This document shows positions 11,801-22,090 of a stretch of 64,000 nucleotides of DNA, piece after piece. How positions within the stretch are numbered: the first letter of the stretch is position 1; each line of letters begins with the position of its first letter. Location: assembly GCA_033398695.1 (NCBI GenBank), contig CM065815.1, positions 12,492,501-12,556,500 of the forward strand. Reading direction: 5' to 3'. The DNA is from Orobanche coerulescens (lineage: Eukaryota > Streptophyta > Magnoliopsida > Lamiales > Orobanchaceae). A program made the position numbers and the translations under genes. The notes under the pieces are model-generated. The model was given only the letters and a program-made list of their open reading frames with translations, ran no database searches and had not been told where the DNA came from.

Positions 11801-12851
11801 ACAAACAGATGAAGCTACATCCATTGTGAAGAAGAGGGACAAACAATTGTATGCCTCTTAGGGAATGAACTACGGCATTGAGTTAATATATGGTAACTAA
11901 ATGCGGGATACAAATAAAATATCACGTGAATTACTTAAAAAGATTAATTACCGGTCACCCTTCGGTTTTCTCATGCGATCTCCAGTACTGAAATTAGCCA
12001 TATTGTACTCACAGCGTACCTGAGCAACCATACCAGGTTTAAACACATAACGATATACATTGAAAAAAATCACAAAAATATGTAACAATGATTGCACAAG
12101 GTAATTACCAGTGCCTGGTCATTAATTTGTTGACTCCTGTTTTGGACCTGAAAGATATTCACATTTTTAACCAATCCCAATCTCAATTATCAAACAAGCT
12201 TAAAAAAGCAAGCACTATCCACAATCATCAGAGGTTTAATCTCTTAATGACCAAGGAACATGCACGAGCCTATTTGAGATAAATGTGAGGGTGGCATGAA
12301 CAGAGTTTAAGTGTATGACTGAGTAACTTCAGGATAAGAAATACATGCGCTCGTAGGTTAATGCACTTCAGCACACCTTCATGTCATAAATAAACATGAT
12401 CATAGCTAATACATAATGTAAAGCCGGAGATCAGGTTAAAAACCCGAAAGCACTGAAATATGAATATAACTGTATTATCCATTCTAGCTAATGAACCGGC
12501 TTCAAGAGTACGTTAAACAAACACTGTGAAAACAATAAAATGGTATACACACATTTGACAAGTGATTTCCCCAACAATAACCAAATGAATTCAAATGCGT
12601 TCTACAGTGTTTTTTTTCTCTTCATTGAATTCCAATGCCCAAATACAGCACTAAAATCTTCCAGGTTTTCCATATGCACAAGCTGATAAGACTCTGGCTT
12701 TAGTATATGATCAATTTTATAAAATTACATACACGGGCGTTTCAGACGGTGCAACTTGAATTTAAAATTAAAATTGTAAATTATGAGGCATCGCATAGGT
12801 TTGATCATAAAAGATTTTATTTTTATCTTGTTTTGGAAGAACCAAAAAGAA

Positions 12852-12938
<87 letters not shown>

Positions 12939-13319
12939 CTCTCTGGGACCGTAAACGGCAGCAATGACTTTAGTGTTACCCATTTCAAAAACCGCCGACC
13001 TGCAATTAACGACATAGGTTAATTTCAAAGCTTCTTCTAATTACTGTATACAAGCAATTTACTGATGATTTTCACCTTGCACGAAACAAGCATAGAAGTA
13101 ACTACAATTACGAATAATATTTACCCGTCAGCTCTTGAAACTACGCCTATCTCTCCATGAAGCTTCCTCAACTGAAATCGAAAAAAAGATAATATTCACT
13201 GGGGAAGGAAGAAAGGAGAATGCTAATATAGGGGGAAAAAACAGATGAACAGCGAGAAACTAAACTTCCATAGGACGGCGACCATCTAAGCGAAGACCTT
13301 CGGGATTGACGTACTCCAT
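8860..13319 (-). CDS. RRP41: exosome complex component RRP41 (RNase PH-like), 11 exons
   Basis: Subunit of the nine-protein exosome ring, which acts in 3'-to-5' processing and decay of RNA in nucleus and cytoplasm. Coding exons on the minus strand: 13266-13319, 13125-13171, 12939-12999, 12109-12147, 11952-12019, 11284-11362, 11168-11204, 10737-10853, 10527-10612, 9031-9120, 8860-8907. All introns begin GT and end AG and all phases join, giving 726 nt and 241 aa, the same length as the Arabidopsis protein. It starts MEYVNPEGLRLDGRRPME. Visible RNase PH-fold segments include GSAVFEMGNTKVIAAVYGP, RRSTEISLVIRQTMEACIL, RSACINAATLALADAGIPM and PKLDKVTLLQMDAKL; it ends ENTKQLESRRGV. RRP41 is the subunit that keeps phosphorolytic activity in plants (known from the family). 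No stop or frameshift is seen, so the gene looks intact. Its promoter has been displaced by a 19-kb transposon nest 230 bp upstream. Confidence 0.97.
9121..10526 (-). other. RRP41 intron 9, with small repeats
   Basis: 1.4-kb intron between exons 9 and 10. It holds a ~110-bp tandem duplication (10030-10250) and a repeat-like segment near 9715-9880 (ACCCCTCGACATTTGTTTATC...GGGGTGTGTTCG) that resembles small dispersed elements. A shared sentence of ~30 bp, 'CAATTAACCCTAAAT', recurs at 9460 and 9555. No gene inside. Confidence 0.6.
10030..10250 (+). repeat. ~110-bp tandem duplication in RRP41 intron 9
   Basis: Two diverged copies, 10030-10139 and 10140-10250, both beginning GAAGGTTGCGACAGGAA or GGAGGTTGCGACAGGAA. 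Each continues through TTGCTATTTTACTTTTG and ends TTGACACTATAAT or CTGACACTATAAT. Confidence 0.75.
11415..11714. mobile_element. small MITE-like element in RRP41 intron 5
   Basis: About 300 bp within the intron 11363-11951. The left end AGGGCTAAATTGCAATTTTAG and the right end, whose reverse complement is AGGCGTAAATGCAAAATTGG, form imperfect terminal inverted repeats of ~35 bp. No coding capacity. TSD not resolved. Confidence 0.5.
12853..12937 (+). repeat. (AAT)n microsatellite abutting an RRP41 splice donor
   Basis: About 28 perfect AAT units. On the gene strand this is (ATT)n beginning immediately at the donor of intron 3: exon 3 ends ...AGAGAG at 12939 and the intron starts GTTATTATT. The donor's +3 to +6 bases are therefore part of the microsatellite. 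Long runs of N, I or L in translated frames here are artefacts. Confidence 0.95.
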
Positions 13320-13549
13320 ATCCAGTTCAGACACACTGCGTGAAAGACAAAGAGAGCCGCCGCGCGCCGCCGCAGATGGTGGGTATGATTTTAGTATTTG
13401 AGGTGATGCAAAGTTTGAGTTCCCTTCCAAGTTCCCAACTTCGAGAATAATATGGGCTCGAAAGTTTATTGGTCTTGAGAATCTTATTGGGCCGAGCAAA
13501 GCCCAAACCGCTCGGATACAATATTCGGAAAAAAATAAATTATTAAAAT
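13320..13549 (-). promoter_or_regulatory. RRP41 5' leader and remaining native upstream region
   Basis: Only 230 bp of native sequence remain between the RRP41 start codon (13319) and the transposon nest (TSD at 13545-13549). A GC-rich stretch (13356-13378) is followed by CTTTCACGCAGTGTGTC near the start, consistent with a 5' UTR. The RRP41 frame stays open upstream through this segment into the LTR, to an in-frame ATG at 13601. The rest of the original promoter should be at 32521 and beyond. Confidence 0.6.
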
Positions 13550-13920
13550 TGTTATAAAACATAACAATAAAAAGAACATATTTGTTGACCCGGTTCGTCA
13601 ATAATGACTATATCGAGGGTATACCAAGCCAGGAGAGTATTCACTATAAATTGTGTATTTCTGAGTACAAGAATATCATCAAAAGAGATATATTTATACT
13701 AATAAATAGAAATGTAACCTTAAAAGCCCACTAGACATCTTAGGTAATGTCCATAAAATAATATATTTACAACACTCCCCCTTGGACATTACACTTTAAT
13801 GTTCATGCTGAACGAAAACCTCGATAGAAAAATCTAGAGGGATAAACTTAGTCAAATGAAAAAAAGAGTACTATCATTGATCTTCAGGATCCAATCTACA
13901 AGATTTTTTCGATATTGACT
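13550..13920 (-). repeat. 3' LTR of copia element A
   Basis: Starts TGTTATAAAACATAACA on the plus strand and ends near GATATTGAC. Its mate is at 32120-32515. Being the 3' LTR of a minus-strand element, it points at RRP41 in sense orientation with its edge 230 bp from the start codon. Confidence 0.9.
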
Positions 13921-16004
13921 CTCCCCCTCAAGACAATAGTCTTCTAGATATATGAATGAACATAGAGATAACAATCTTGTATTCCAATATCATGAATATA
14001 TTTTTCATACATGGGGAGATTTAGTGAATAAATCTACTATATTATGACTTGCTCTTCTGAAGCTCACGTGGGAAGTAAAATTTCACTTCTTGTCCAAATA
14101 TTTTATGCAACATAAAAAGGAGAATATTTCTCATATCATAATATATACGCAGTGTGAGAAAAAATATCGTGGAGATTGTATGAATAACATCCATATATCT
14201 CTTCAGTATCGTCAGCTGGACGAAATGGTTCTTAGAATATATATATACACACTTCAGGAATATAGGTATCTCTTTGGCCTCTTCATGAGCACCAATTAGG
14301 TTCATATTTATCGGTCAAATGATTTACAACATTCTTCTGGATTGTTTCAATCATTAAAGTGATTGTTTGAAGTGAACAAGAACCATTTATATAGGGTACT
14401 TAAGTTCTTCAGGAATTTCTACTCTATATCTCTTGTGTTAATATCCCCAAAGAGATAAACAGTTACCACATTTATGAGTTGCATATTCAGTTATTCGGAA
14501 ACTACCAAACTGAAAAGGTAGGAACGTTTATGACGTCCATTATGAGGGAATATTCATCCTCGTCAATCTCAAGGCTGTGAGAGCAAATATGTTCAACTAC
14601 GCGATATTTATATCTCGTTTTTTCTCATCACACTTTCTTATATCCATATAATCCTACATTTTTAATATGAGGAGGTGTAGGAACTTCAGGCCCAAATACC
14701 TCTCTGTTAATTAAGGAATTAAATTCAAATTGGATTGTTTGTTTCCTTTTTACCAGTAATCTCATTGTTGACATTCAAACAAATGAGTAAGGTTCGATTC
14801 CATCGCTAGTTATGATTTCGGTGTCTACCGTAAATACAAGCATACCATCGATGATTATCTCATTTTGATTCCAAATCTCATTTAAGCATGCATAATTTAT
14901 TGAGACTTTTTATATTCTCAAGATCAAGTATTGCTGGGGGAGCGACCCCCAATATCATCTCTTCTGTGACGTGTCGTGATCTGAGATAGTCTCATGAGAT
15001 GAGTCAGAATAGATTGCGATGTTTGATGGATTCGGTTGTGCCGAAATAGTCCTCTTCCAGTGACATGAATCTATCGAACCTATTGGTCGTCTTATCTTCT
15101 GAGCAGGGACACCAAACTGGCTAGCCGCTATAGTCGTACTAACACATCCTTCAGGGATTTACATGCGTCATACAGAGATGTCTATCCTTACAGGCATTGC
15201 AGCAATAATAAAATATCGTTTCACTCTAACTTGATTACAAATGCATTCTGGCATATCATGTGCACATTAATTTAACATTGTGCATTTGTGGATCGTATGA
15301 GACATAGTGGAAACATTTCACGCAAATTCACGTCGTTCTTCTGGAACGGTTACATTCTTATCTCCCCCTAACGGCGGGAATATTGTCTCATTAGAGTGAT
15401 TATTCGCAAATATTGCGGTTATGACGATCGCCTGTCAAGATTTTAATATAGATGGCATTTCAAAGAATGAATGTATATGCCCATCTAATGTTGAGAGCCC
15501 AATTTGGTACGTTTGGCGGCACAATCGGCACATAGACTACACACCTAAATAAGCGTAAATACTGAAACTCATGTTCGTATCCAATTTACTGACTGTAATG
15601 CTAATACTATTGGGTGGAGTTGGGTCTCAACAGAACTATTGTAGTTGCATGTAAGATTGCATACACCTAGTTGGAATGGAGATTTAACATGCAATCAATC
15701 ACTCTTTTAGTATTTGCCTATTTATGACCAGTGTAAACATACATATAGGGTCATAGATATTCAACATCAATTCTTTTAGGCATAAAATGATCCAAAAGAC
15801 TGATTTATACTCAACGACATTACTTAGAGTAATGACCCTCAAAGTAATTACTGAGATGCAACATATATGTGGATAAACAAAATATAATGTGACCATTCAA
15901 TCGACACATCAACCGTAACCATGAAACTATGTATGGTTGTTGGATAGGTCCACATTTATTTCCATACACCATCTGCTGGATGAGTACAACATTTATATTT
16001 CCTT
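13921..16004 (-). pseudogene. decayed copia pol of element A
   Basis: No long frame survives, but minus-strand translation across stops shows copia integrase C-terminal landmarks. Around 15490-15560 it reads ...VYVPIVPPN..., corresponding to the conserved HLRIFGCAVYVPIAPPQ region. Around 15350-15390 it reads GGDKNVTVPEER-like residues, typical of Ale/Retrofit-type copia. RT motifs further left are not readable. Many stops and indels. Confidence 0.7.
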
Positions 16005-16009
16005 GTACA

Positions 16010-18985
16010 TGTAACACCCCCAAACCCTTCGGGAATATTACAGCGCCGCAGACCCCCTCCGTGAGGATCTACCAGGCTAAATACAGAAAACACATTAACA
16101 CTATACATGCCGACATGGCTAACTAACGAACCATTAGACCGATTTGGTCTTTTACCACAACATACACATCGACCATACATTACTCTTTCTCGTAACTCAT
16201 ACCCACGCAGGGGTTAACATAAATCAACAATCCCGCATAGGGGAAAGTAAACACAACGGAAAGACAAAACAAGACATCACCAAATACTCAACACCGGTCT
16301 TCATGTGATTAGTATCGCCGTCTTCCATCATCCTTCGTAACGATCCTGTGAATTGCTCCCCAGCAACCTGCAAATACCTGGACGCAATACCGACATCCAC
16401 CCCCCGAATACTCGGGGGTTAGCAAAACTCCACTGTTTTGCTAGTGCAAGTATAAATACAAAGACAAGCCATACATATCATACTCCAAGAACATAGAAAT
16501 CATGAATATACTTCCCGAGATAATTCACTTGATCATAACAATTTTAGATTACGAAAGATAAGAATAAAACCATTTTACAACTTACAAAACATTTTACGAT
16601 CTCGGGAGTTTTTGAAAACGTTTGGGATTTAAGAATTTTCAAGCCTTTCAAATGCTTAGGGACATAGCCCAACAATCGTTTATTTCAAAATACAAGTCCG
16701 ATGGCGGATAACAGGCCCACGACCCAATTATAACATTCCAATCACAACACAGGGTCCACGACCCAAATCACCCACATCACATACTTCCAAGAATAACCCG
16801 GTGGAAGTTACACAATATCCAACATTACCATGACAACAGTCTCACTCAACATACCACAGAGCTACAATGCACAGAGCAACCACAGGACTCACGTACCCAT
16901 ACCAAATTATCACAACCAAGAGACAAATCATTCACAACACGTTTATTAGTGCCATTCCACCAAGTACGATACCATTTGAACCGCCATTCTAACTGCATTT
17001 AAATATGCGCCAAAGATCACGGTTCTCAACAAAACACTTCAAAGTTAACCTTGGTACGAGACTCACGGCCACCGTACCCGCAGAGCCCCGGACATCCCCA
17101 GGTGGTTAACCATAGTTCGCGATACGAAACTCACGGCAACGTATCCCTAGAGGCCTCGTCAGACCGTCCCTAGGTGAACATACACATATCATCCACAACG
17201 CCACGGGAAGCCATAATTCGAATACTAGAATATGCATACAAATGTTAGGTACTTCGCTAGAATGGCCACTATAGTCGACGTACACTCACAACTAATGTCA
17301 CACAACCACAAGCAAATACCAATACCAAACAACACCAAGTGTCACAACCTCCTCATGAAGGAATAACAACTAATATCACACACATTACGTTCTTACCAAA
17401 CAAGTACACATAACATTACGTAATCCCCGGCAAAGGATTACGGTCTATTAAACTCACTCAAAGTGATCGTAGCATCTTTCAACATACAAAACCAACACAT
17501 ATATTCCGAGAACACATATATTCACGAATTACAAGAATTATTGTTGAAAGACAACATTTATCGAGAACATACCGATCCCTTTTTACGTTCATTAAACATT
17601 GGATTTCGCATAAACTCATTTATCGATAATTATGCCTACGAAACATGAAATGTATGAACAAGATACTTGCCTCGGTACCGCGAGCAACGAAACGAGCGAA
17701 CACGGTCGGATAGCCCTCGAACTTCCGAAAACGACCAAGAATTCGACAACCTCACGATCGCTACGAAAATAACATCACCACGGATAAATAACGTTAAATG
17801 GAATCCGAATCAACCGGAGAAACAACAAGGATCCGAGGGTTCCTTCGAAGAAATCGGAAATCAAGTCCCGGGTGATAAAATCGATATATGAGTTACAAAA
17901 TCCGAAGATCATGGCCAAGACAACAAGAATACCATAATAATTCATCAAAATCGGATAAATCGGTGAATCACGAAGAAAACCCCAAAATCATACAAGTAGG
18001 GTTTTAAGCAAGGAAATACCTTGATTCGGACGAAGAACACGGATTAAATGATGATTTAATCAAAAGGATCTTCCAAAAGCCTTGGAATTGAGTAGAATCG
18101 ACCAAGAACCCTATTTCGTCGCACCCGTCCGATAGCCGCAAGAAAAGTGAAGAAATGAGTAAAAGCGGCCGCCAGCCTTATATAGCCGGCCATCGCCGGA
18201 CACTTACGGCCAGAATCGGCGGGACTTACGGCCGTAACTCGGCACTTACGGCCGTGCATCGTGTCCTTACGGCCGTAACTGCATTCGTCCTAAGCCGCTT
18301 GACACCCGTGGCCAGTAACTCGACTCTTACGGCCAGAATCGCATTCGTCCGGAGTCGCTGCACCCGTCTGGCCGTAACTCTCGACTCTTACGGCCAGACC
18401 GGCATTCGTCGAGCCATGCTCGCCGATCACTTACGGCCAGAATCGCACCTTACGGCCGTAACTCGGCGGAACCGATTACTGCTGCGGCCGTCTCGGTCGT
18501 GACCACTCCGACGGTCCGAACGACCCGAAATCCGAACTCTGAGTAAAAACCGAGATACGGTTACGAAGTACTCGAAAAGACGAATCAGCGTTAAGAGAAC
18601 ACACGATTCCGACCACTCGAAGTGTCGGAATTCGACGACGAGTAATTACCCCAAACTTTGGGAAATTACAAAAATGGCCCAAAACGTCCGAAAATCACGA
18701 TACGTGATTGAATAACCAAACCGAAGTTCACAACACGTCTAACAAAGTTAAACGGACTTACGTGAAACTCGAAGCAATGATTTGAGCGAGATTCGCAAGA
18801 ATCGAGCTCAAGTGCGGAAAAGTCGCTAAAAAGCTCGGAACTCAACAAAACGATACCGAAACGAACTCGGATGACAAAAAGTGCAAAATTAATCATTCTC
18901 GGAATGACGAAACGGTCTTGAGCGAGTCGTCAAAACGGACTTCTAGAAAAAGAAAATTACCGAAATTGAAATTGCGGATATTACA
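16010..18985 (-). repeat. 3' LTR of the LARD-like element
   Basis: 2976 bp, nearly identical to 28070-31062. It carries a TATA box on the minus strand (CTATATAAGG, 18176-18185) with a TTACGGCCGTAA-type motif array directly upstream (18190-18470). The open frames inside (such as 17667-17891) recur in the other LTR and are not genes. Confidence 0.95.
18190..18470 (-). repeat. near-palindrome array TTACGGCCGTAA in the LTR promoter
   Basis: About nine copies of CTTACGGCC(G/A)(T/G)AA-like words at ~30-bp intervals, immediately upstream of the minus-strand TATA box. The same array is in the mate LTR at 30285-30540. Confidence 0.85.
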
Positions 18986-20047
18986 TTCTACCCTCCTTAA
19001 GAAGTTTCGTCCGAAACTTAAAACAAGTAGGAGAAGCAATATCCCCACCAGAAAAACTCGACGAGATACACGAAAACCGAGAACTCGTGCCCAACGGCGA
19101 AATGCTGCAAGAAACGCAAGGACACATACGGCGTGAAAACACGCTCCACGACGACCAACACAACGCCACCGATAGAGACATAATAAAACCAACAAGTGAC
19201 AAGCGTCATAAAACTGATAATATGGTCAAGTCAATTATCCGAACAATCATAAAACACAACGAACGAAAATCGATATGATTGACCAACCCAACGGTACATC
19301 AATCAAAACGCGAGCCGGCCCGAACAAATACGGAATTCCACCGCCCAAGGGTTGGAAGATTGTAAACGAGACTAATTTCCCGAACTTAAGGGAATTACGT
19401 CGGAGTCTGAACATTCAACAATCACGGAACAAGATCAACAGAAACCGAACCATCAAACAATTGAATTGCAACGATCGAGACAATGACAGTCGATCAATCA
19501 TGTATGAATCATAACGAATAACGAAAATCGAATAGCATCCCCATAGTTCACAGCTCGACTCAAGACAATATATACGATATGGTGAAAACGACAAGATATG
19601 AATTCATATAAAGTTCACAAGAGCGGAACCGAATTCGGAAAAAGTCACAACGACAATTGGATTAACCCAAAAAAACACCGCAACTTGTTCAAACAACAAA
19701 AGTGAAGAGTAGAAAAAGTCCAGAAAATATCGACGAACGCAAACGAGTCGATAGAGTCGAATAAAACGAAAGCGAAAGATATGGGTATTACACCATATCA
19801 CCTTTAAAAGAGGTTTCGTCCCCGAAACCTAAACAACGAGAACGAAGTGCTAGAATAGCAACCTTCCCAAAAATCTTCTCTTGGTCCCGCACCTAAGCTC
19901 CATGACTGCATGTACCGTGGTCACGACCGCGCCCTTTGCCCCTCGGCATATTAAGCGGATACTCACTCAATATAATGGTACAGCATCACAAAATAATATA
20001 CCAAATTGCCATCTCGGCTTTGCATATCACATAAGACAACTAATAGC
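18986..20047 (-). other. LARD internal region, 3' part, non-coding
   Basis: 1.06 kb with no recognisable protein. It begins at the polypurine tract next to the left LTR. A second segment that looks like an LTR end plus tract (GGTATTACACCATATCACC followed by TTTCGTCCCCGAAACC) occurs at 19785-19832, echoing GATATTACATTCTACCCTCC...TTTCGTCCGAAACTT at 18976-19018. This suggests an internal duplication of the 3' end. Confidence 0.6.
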
Positions 20048-21015
20048 TGTTGACAATTTTACTAGATGGACACACAATCCGGTAATTAGTATTGAAAACT
20101 AATACCGAATTATATATTTATCAAAACAAACAATAAGGAAGATAGAAAAAATAGAATAGTCTTTTTTCAAATAATTTTTGTTATTATTATATTACTGAGT
20201 TTATCAACCAAAATCGAGATGATCCTTCACGATCGATCCGATAGTAAGAAAGGGGAGAGAAGCAGTGTCCGGTTGAGGGACGAATTGAATGCACAACAAA
20301 AATTGTAAAAGACCAACCTGTTTCTTGGATCTCTTAGTTGAAGAAAAACCGCACGGAGAAAACTCCTGTCCTTAAAGGTTTTTACGCGCTTCAACTACCG
20401 TAAGCTTCAGTAGAACCCGAGGATTTGATGCAGGTTATCGTCGTTCCAACAAAGAACGGAAAAAGCGATAAATGCAAAGGCGACTACTTGGAAACTCAAA
20501 GAAAGAATAAAGAACACGAGAGAGAGGAGAGTGCAGAGACTGATTTTCGGATGGATGAATACGGCTCATGGAGTCAGTATTTATAGATGCGTAACCACTA
20601 GGAATGCATCAAAAAAGCAATAGGGTTTTTTTTCTTCGTTGGCGGCTAGGGTTTTCGTGCCCAACTTGTCCACCAAGCAAGCCCAGCCTGAACCTTCCAG
20701 ATCCGTATCCGATTCGGGTCATCCGACCCGACTGAACCCGAGCTCCGTTAAAAATTAAAGGCTCCTCAGCTCCTCGCGATCGATGCGGCGTGCGAAGTGC
20801 AAAGTGCGCCTACAACGCGCCAATTTCGCGAACATCGCGTCTCGCGTCCACGGCCCGGCTCGGCGCGCGTGTGGGCTTGGCCCATCTCTAGTCTACTAAG
20901 GCCTTTGAGAGCCTAACTAGAGAAAGACCTTATAAACTCCCTTTTGTATCTTACTTCTTCCAATGTGGGACAAAAGAAACATGCCAAACTCCATTTAGCA
21001 TAAATATTTCCAACA
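20048..21015 (-). repeat. 3' LTR of copia B
   Basis: Direct repeat of 25607-26551, ending CCAACA at 21015 followed by the polypurine-type ATCCCCCACAAGG (plus strand). Contains a GC-rich central part (20760-20880). Confidence 0.9.
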
Positions 21016-21524
21016 ATCCCCCACAAGGTTGGCAAGTTTCCTTTCACTCAGACAAATGATGTCACTTTGGTGTCACGAAGATTAAACCCCAGCATTATGA
21101 GAATAAACAAGAAGAGACCGATTCAATGGTATCCTTATAGGCTTAAACCAATAATCTTTTGACCTCTTCGGTTTACCCCCACACATCACATGTCATCTTT
21201 GCATTCTCTCTGAGCGCTAATTTTGGCCATGCGCTAAAATCCTTTTCATGACCCTCTAGAAGACAAACCACTAGTCTTCGTTTGAGGCGGCACCACCTCT
21301 AGATCATATAGGCAAATTTTTACAACATCTTTGTTGCATAGATGTCTCTATAATTTGTTAAGAGCCTCAACTCAACCTTGTTCTCGGCAACAACGTACTA
21401 TCCTACCTCACATGGATCTATCATCATATGATAGTACCTTCTATTATTAGTGACTTCGTTATTACCCTTTAAACTTGAGAATTAGGAGCACTAATGTCAA
21501 GTTGGGTTTCCATCACTAATGATT

Positions 21525-22090
21525 CTATTGTGGTTTTAGACCCATGACTCTTGCGGTAGATGTAACCAAATCTCTCGTCAGAGGTTTGGTAAACGGATTT
21601 GCCAAGTTCCTACTCGTCTTGACATAGACAACTTTGATGGTACCATTATCAATAAGATGTCTCACAAAATTATGTCGTAGACCAATATGTCTAGACTTCC
21701 CATTATACACAGTATTGTATATTGCTGACAGTGTGGCCTCACTGTCACAATACATGGGAATACTCGGCATAGGAGTATCCCACAGACGGATATCCAATAG
21801 TAGATCTCTGATCCACTCTGCCTCTTTGCTGCGGCTAAGGCAATAAGCTCACCTCCATCGTTGAGTGAGCTATACATGTCTGCTTCTTGCTCGCCCAAGA
21901 AATAGCTCCTCCAGAAGAGTATAAATCCATCCACTTGTGGATTTAGAATCACTCTTGTGATCTATCCACCGGCATCGGAATAACCTTCTAGTATTCCGTA
22001 AGATGACGTGTAAGTCAACTCAAGAGTACTCGTCCTTTCGTGTACCCAGTACTCGCCCACCGCCTTCCAAAGGTTCGTGCAGGATTGTGA
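21525..22090 (-). pseudogene. copia B RNase H and RT tail, frameshifted
   Basis: Continues the pol after its frame ends at 22091. It reads WRSYFLGEQEADMYSS...ELIALAAAKR around 21830-21950, then in another frame CDSEATLSAIYN and SRHIGLRHNFVRHLI...VKTSRNLANPFTKPL (21525-21797), which is the copia RNase H C-terminus ending GLKPQ. At least two frameshifts separate it from the RT. Confidence 0.88.

Noticed and set aside
12725..13028. Open frames with long runs of Leu, Ile or Asn
   Set aside because: They are translations of the (AAT)n microsatellite in an RRP41 intron.
17463..17891. Two small frames at 17463-17648 and 17667-17891, repeated at 29530-29961
   Set aside because: They lie in both copies of the 3-kb LTR on the strand opposite to its transcription, and the second pair differs by an indel. 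No recognisable domain.
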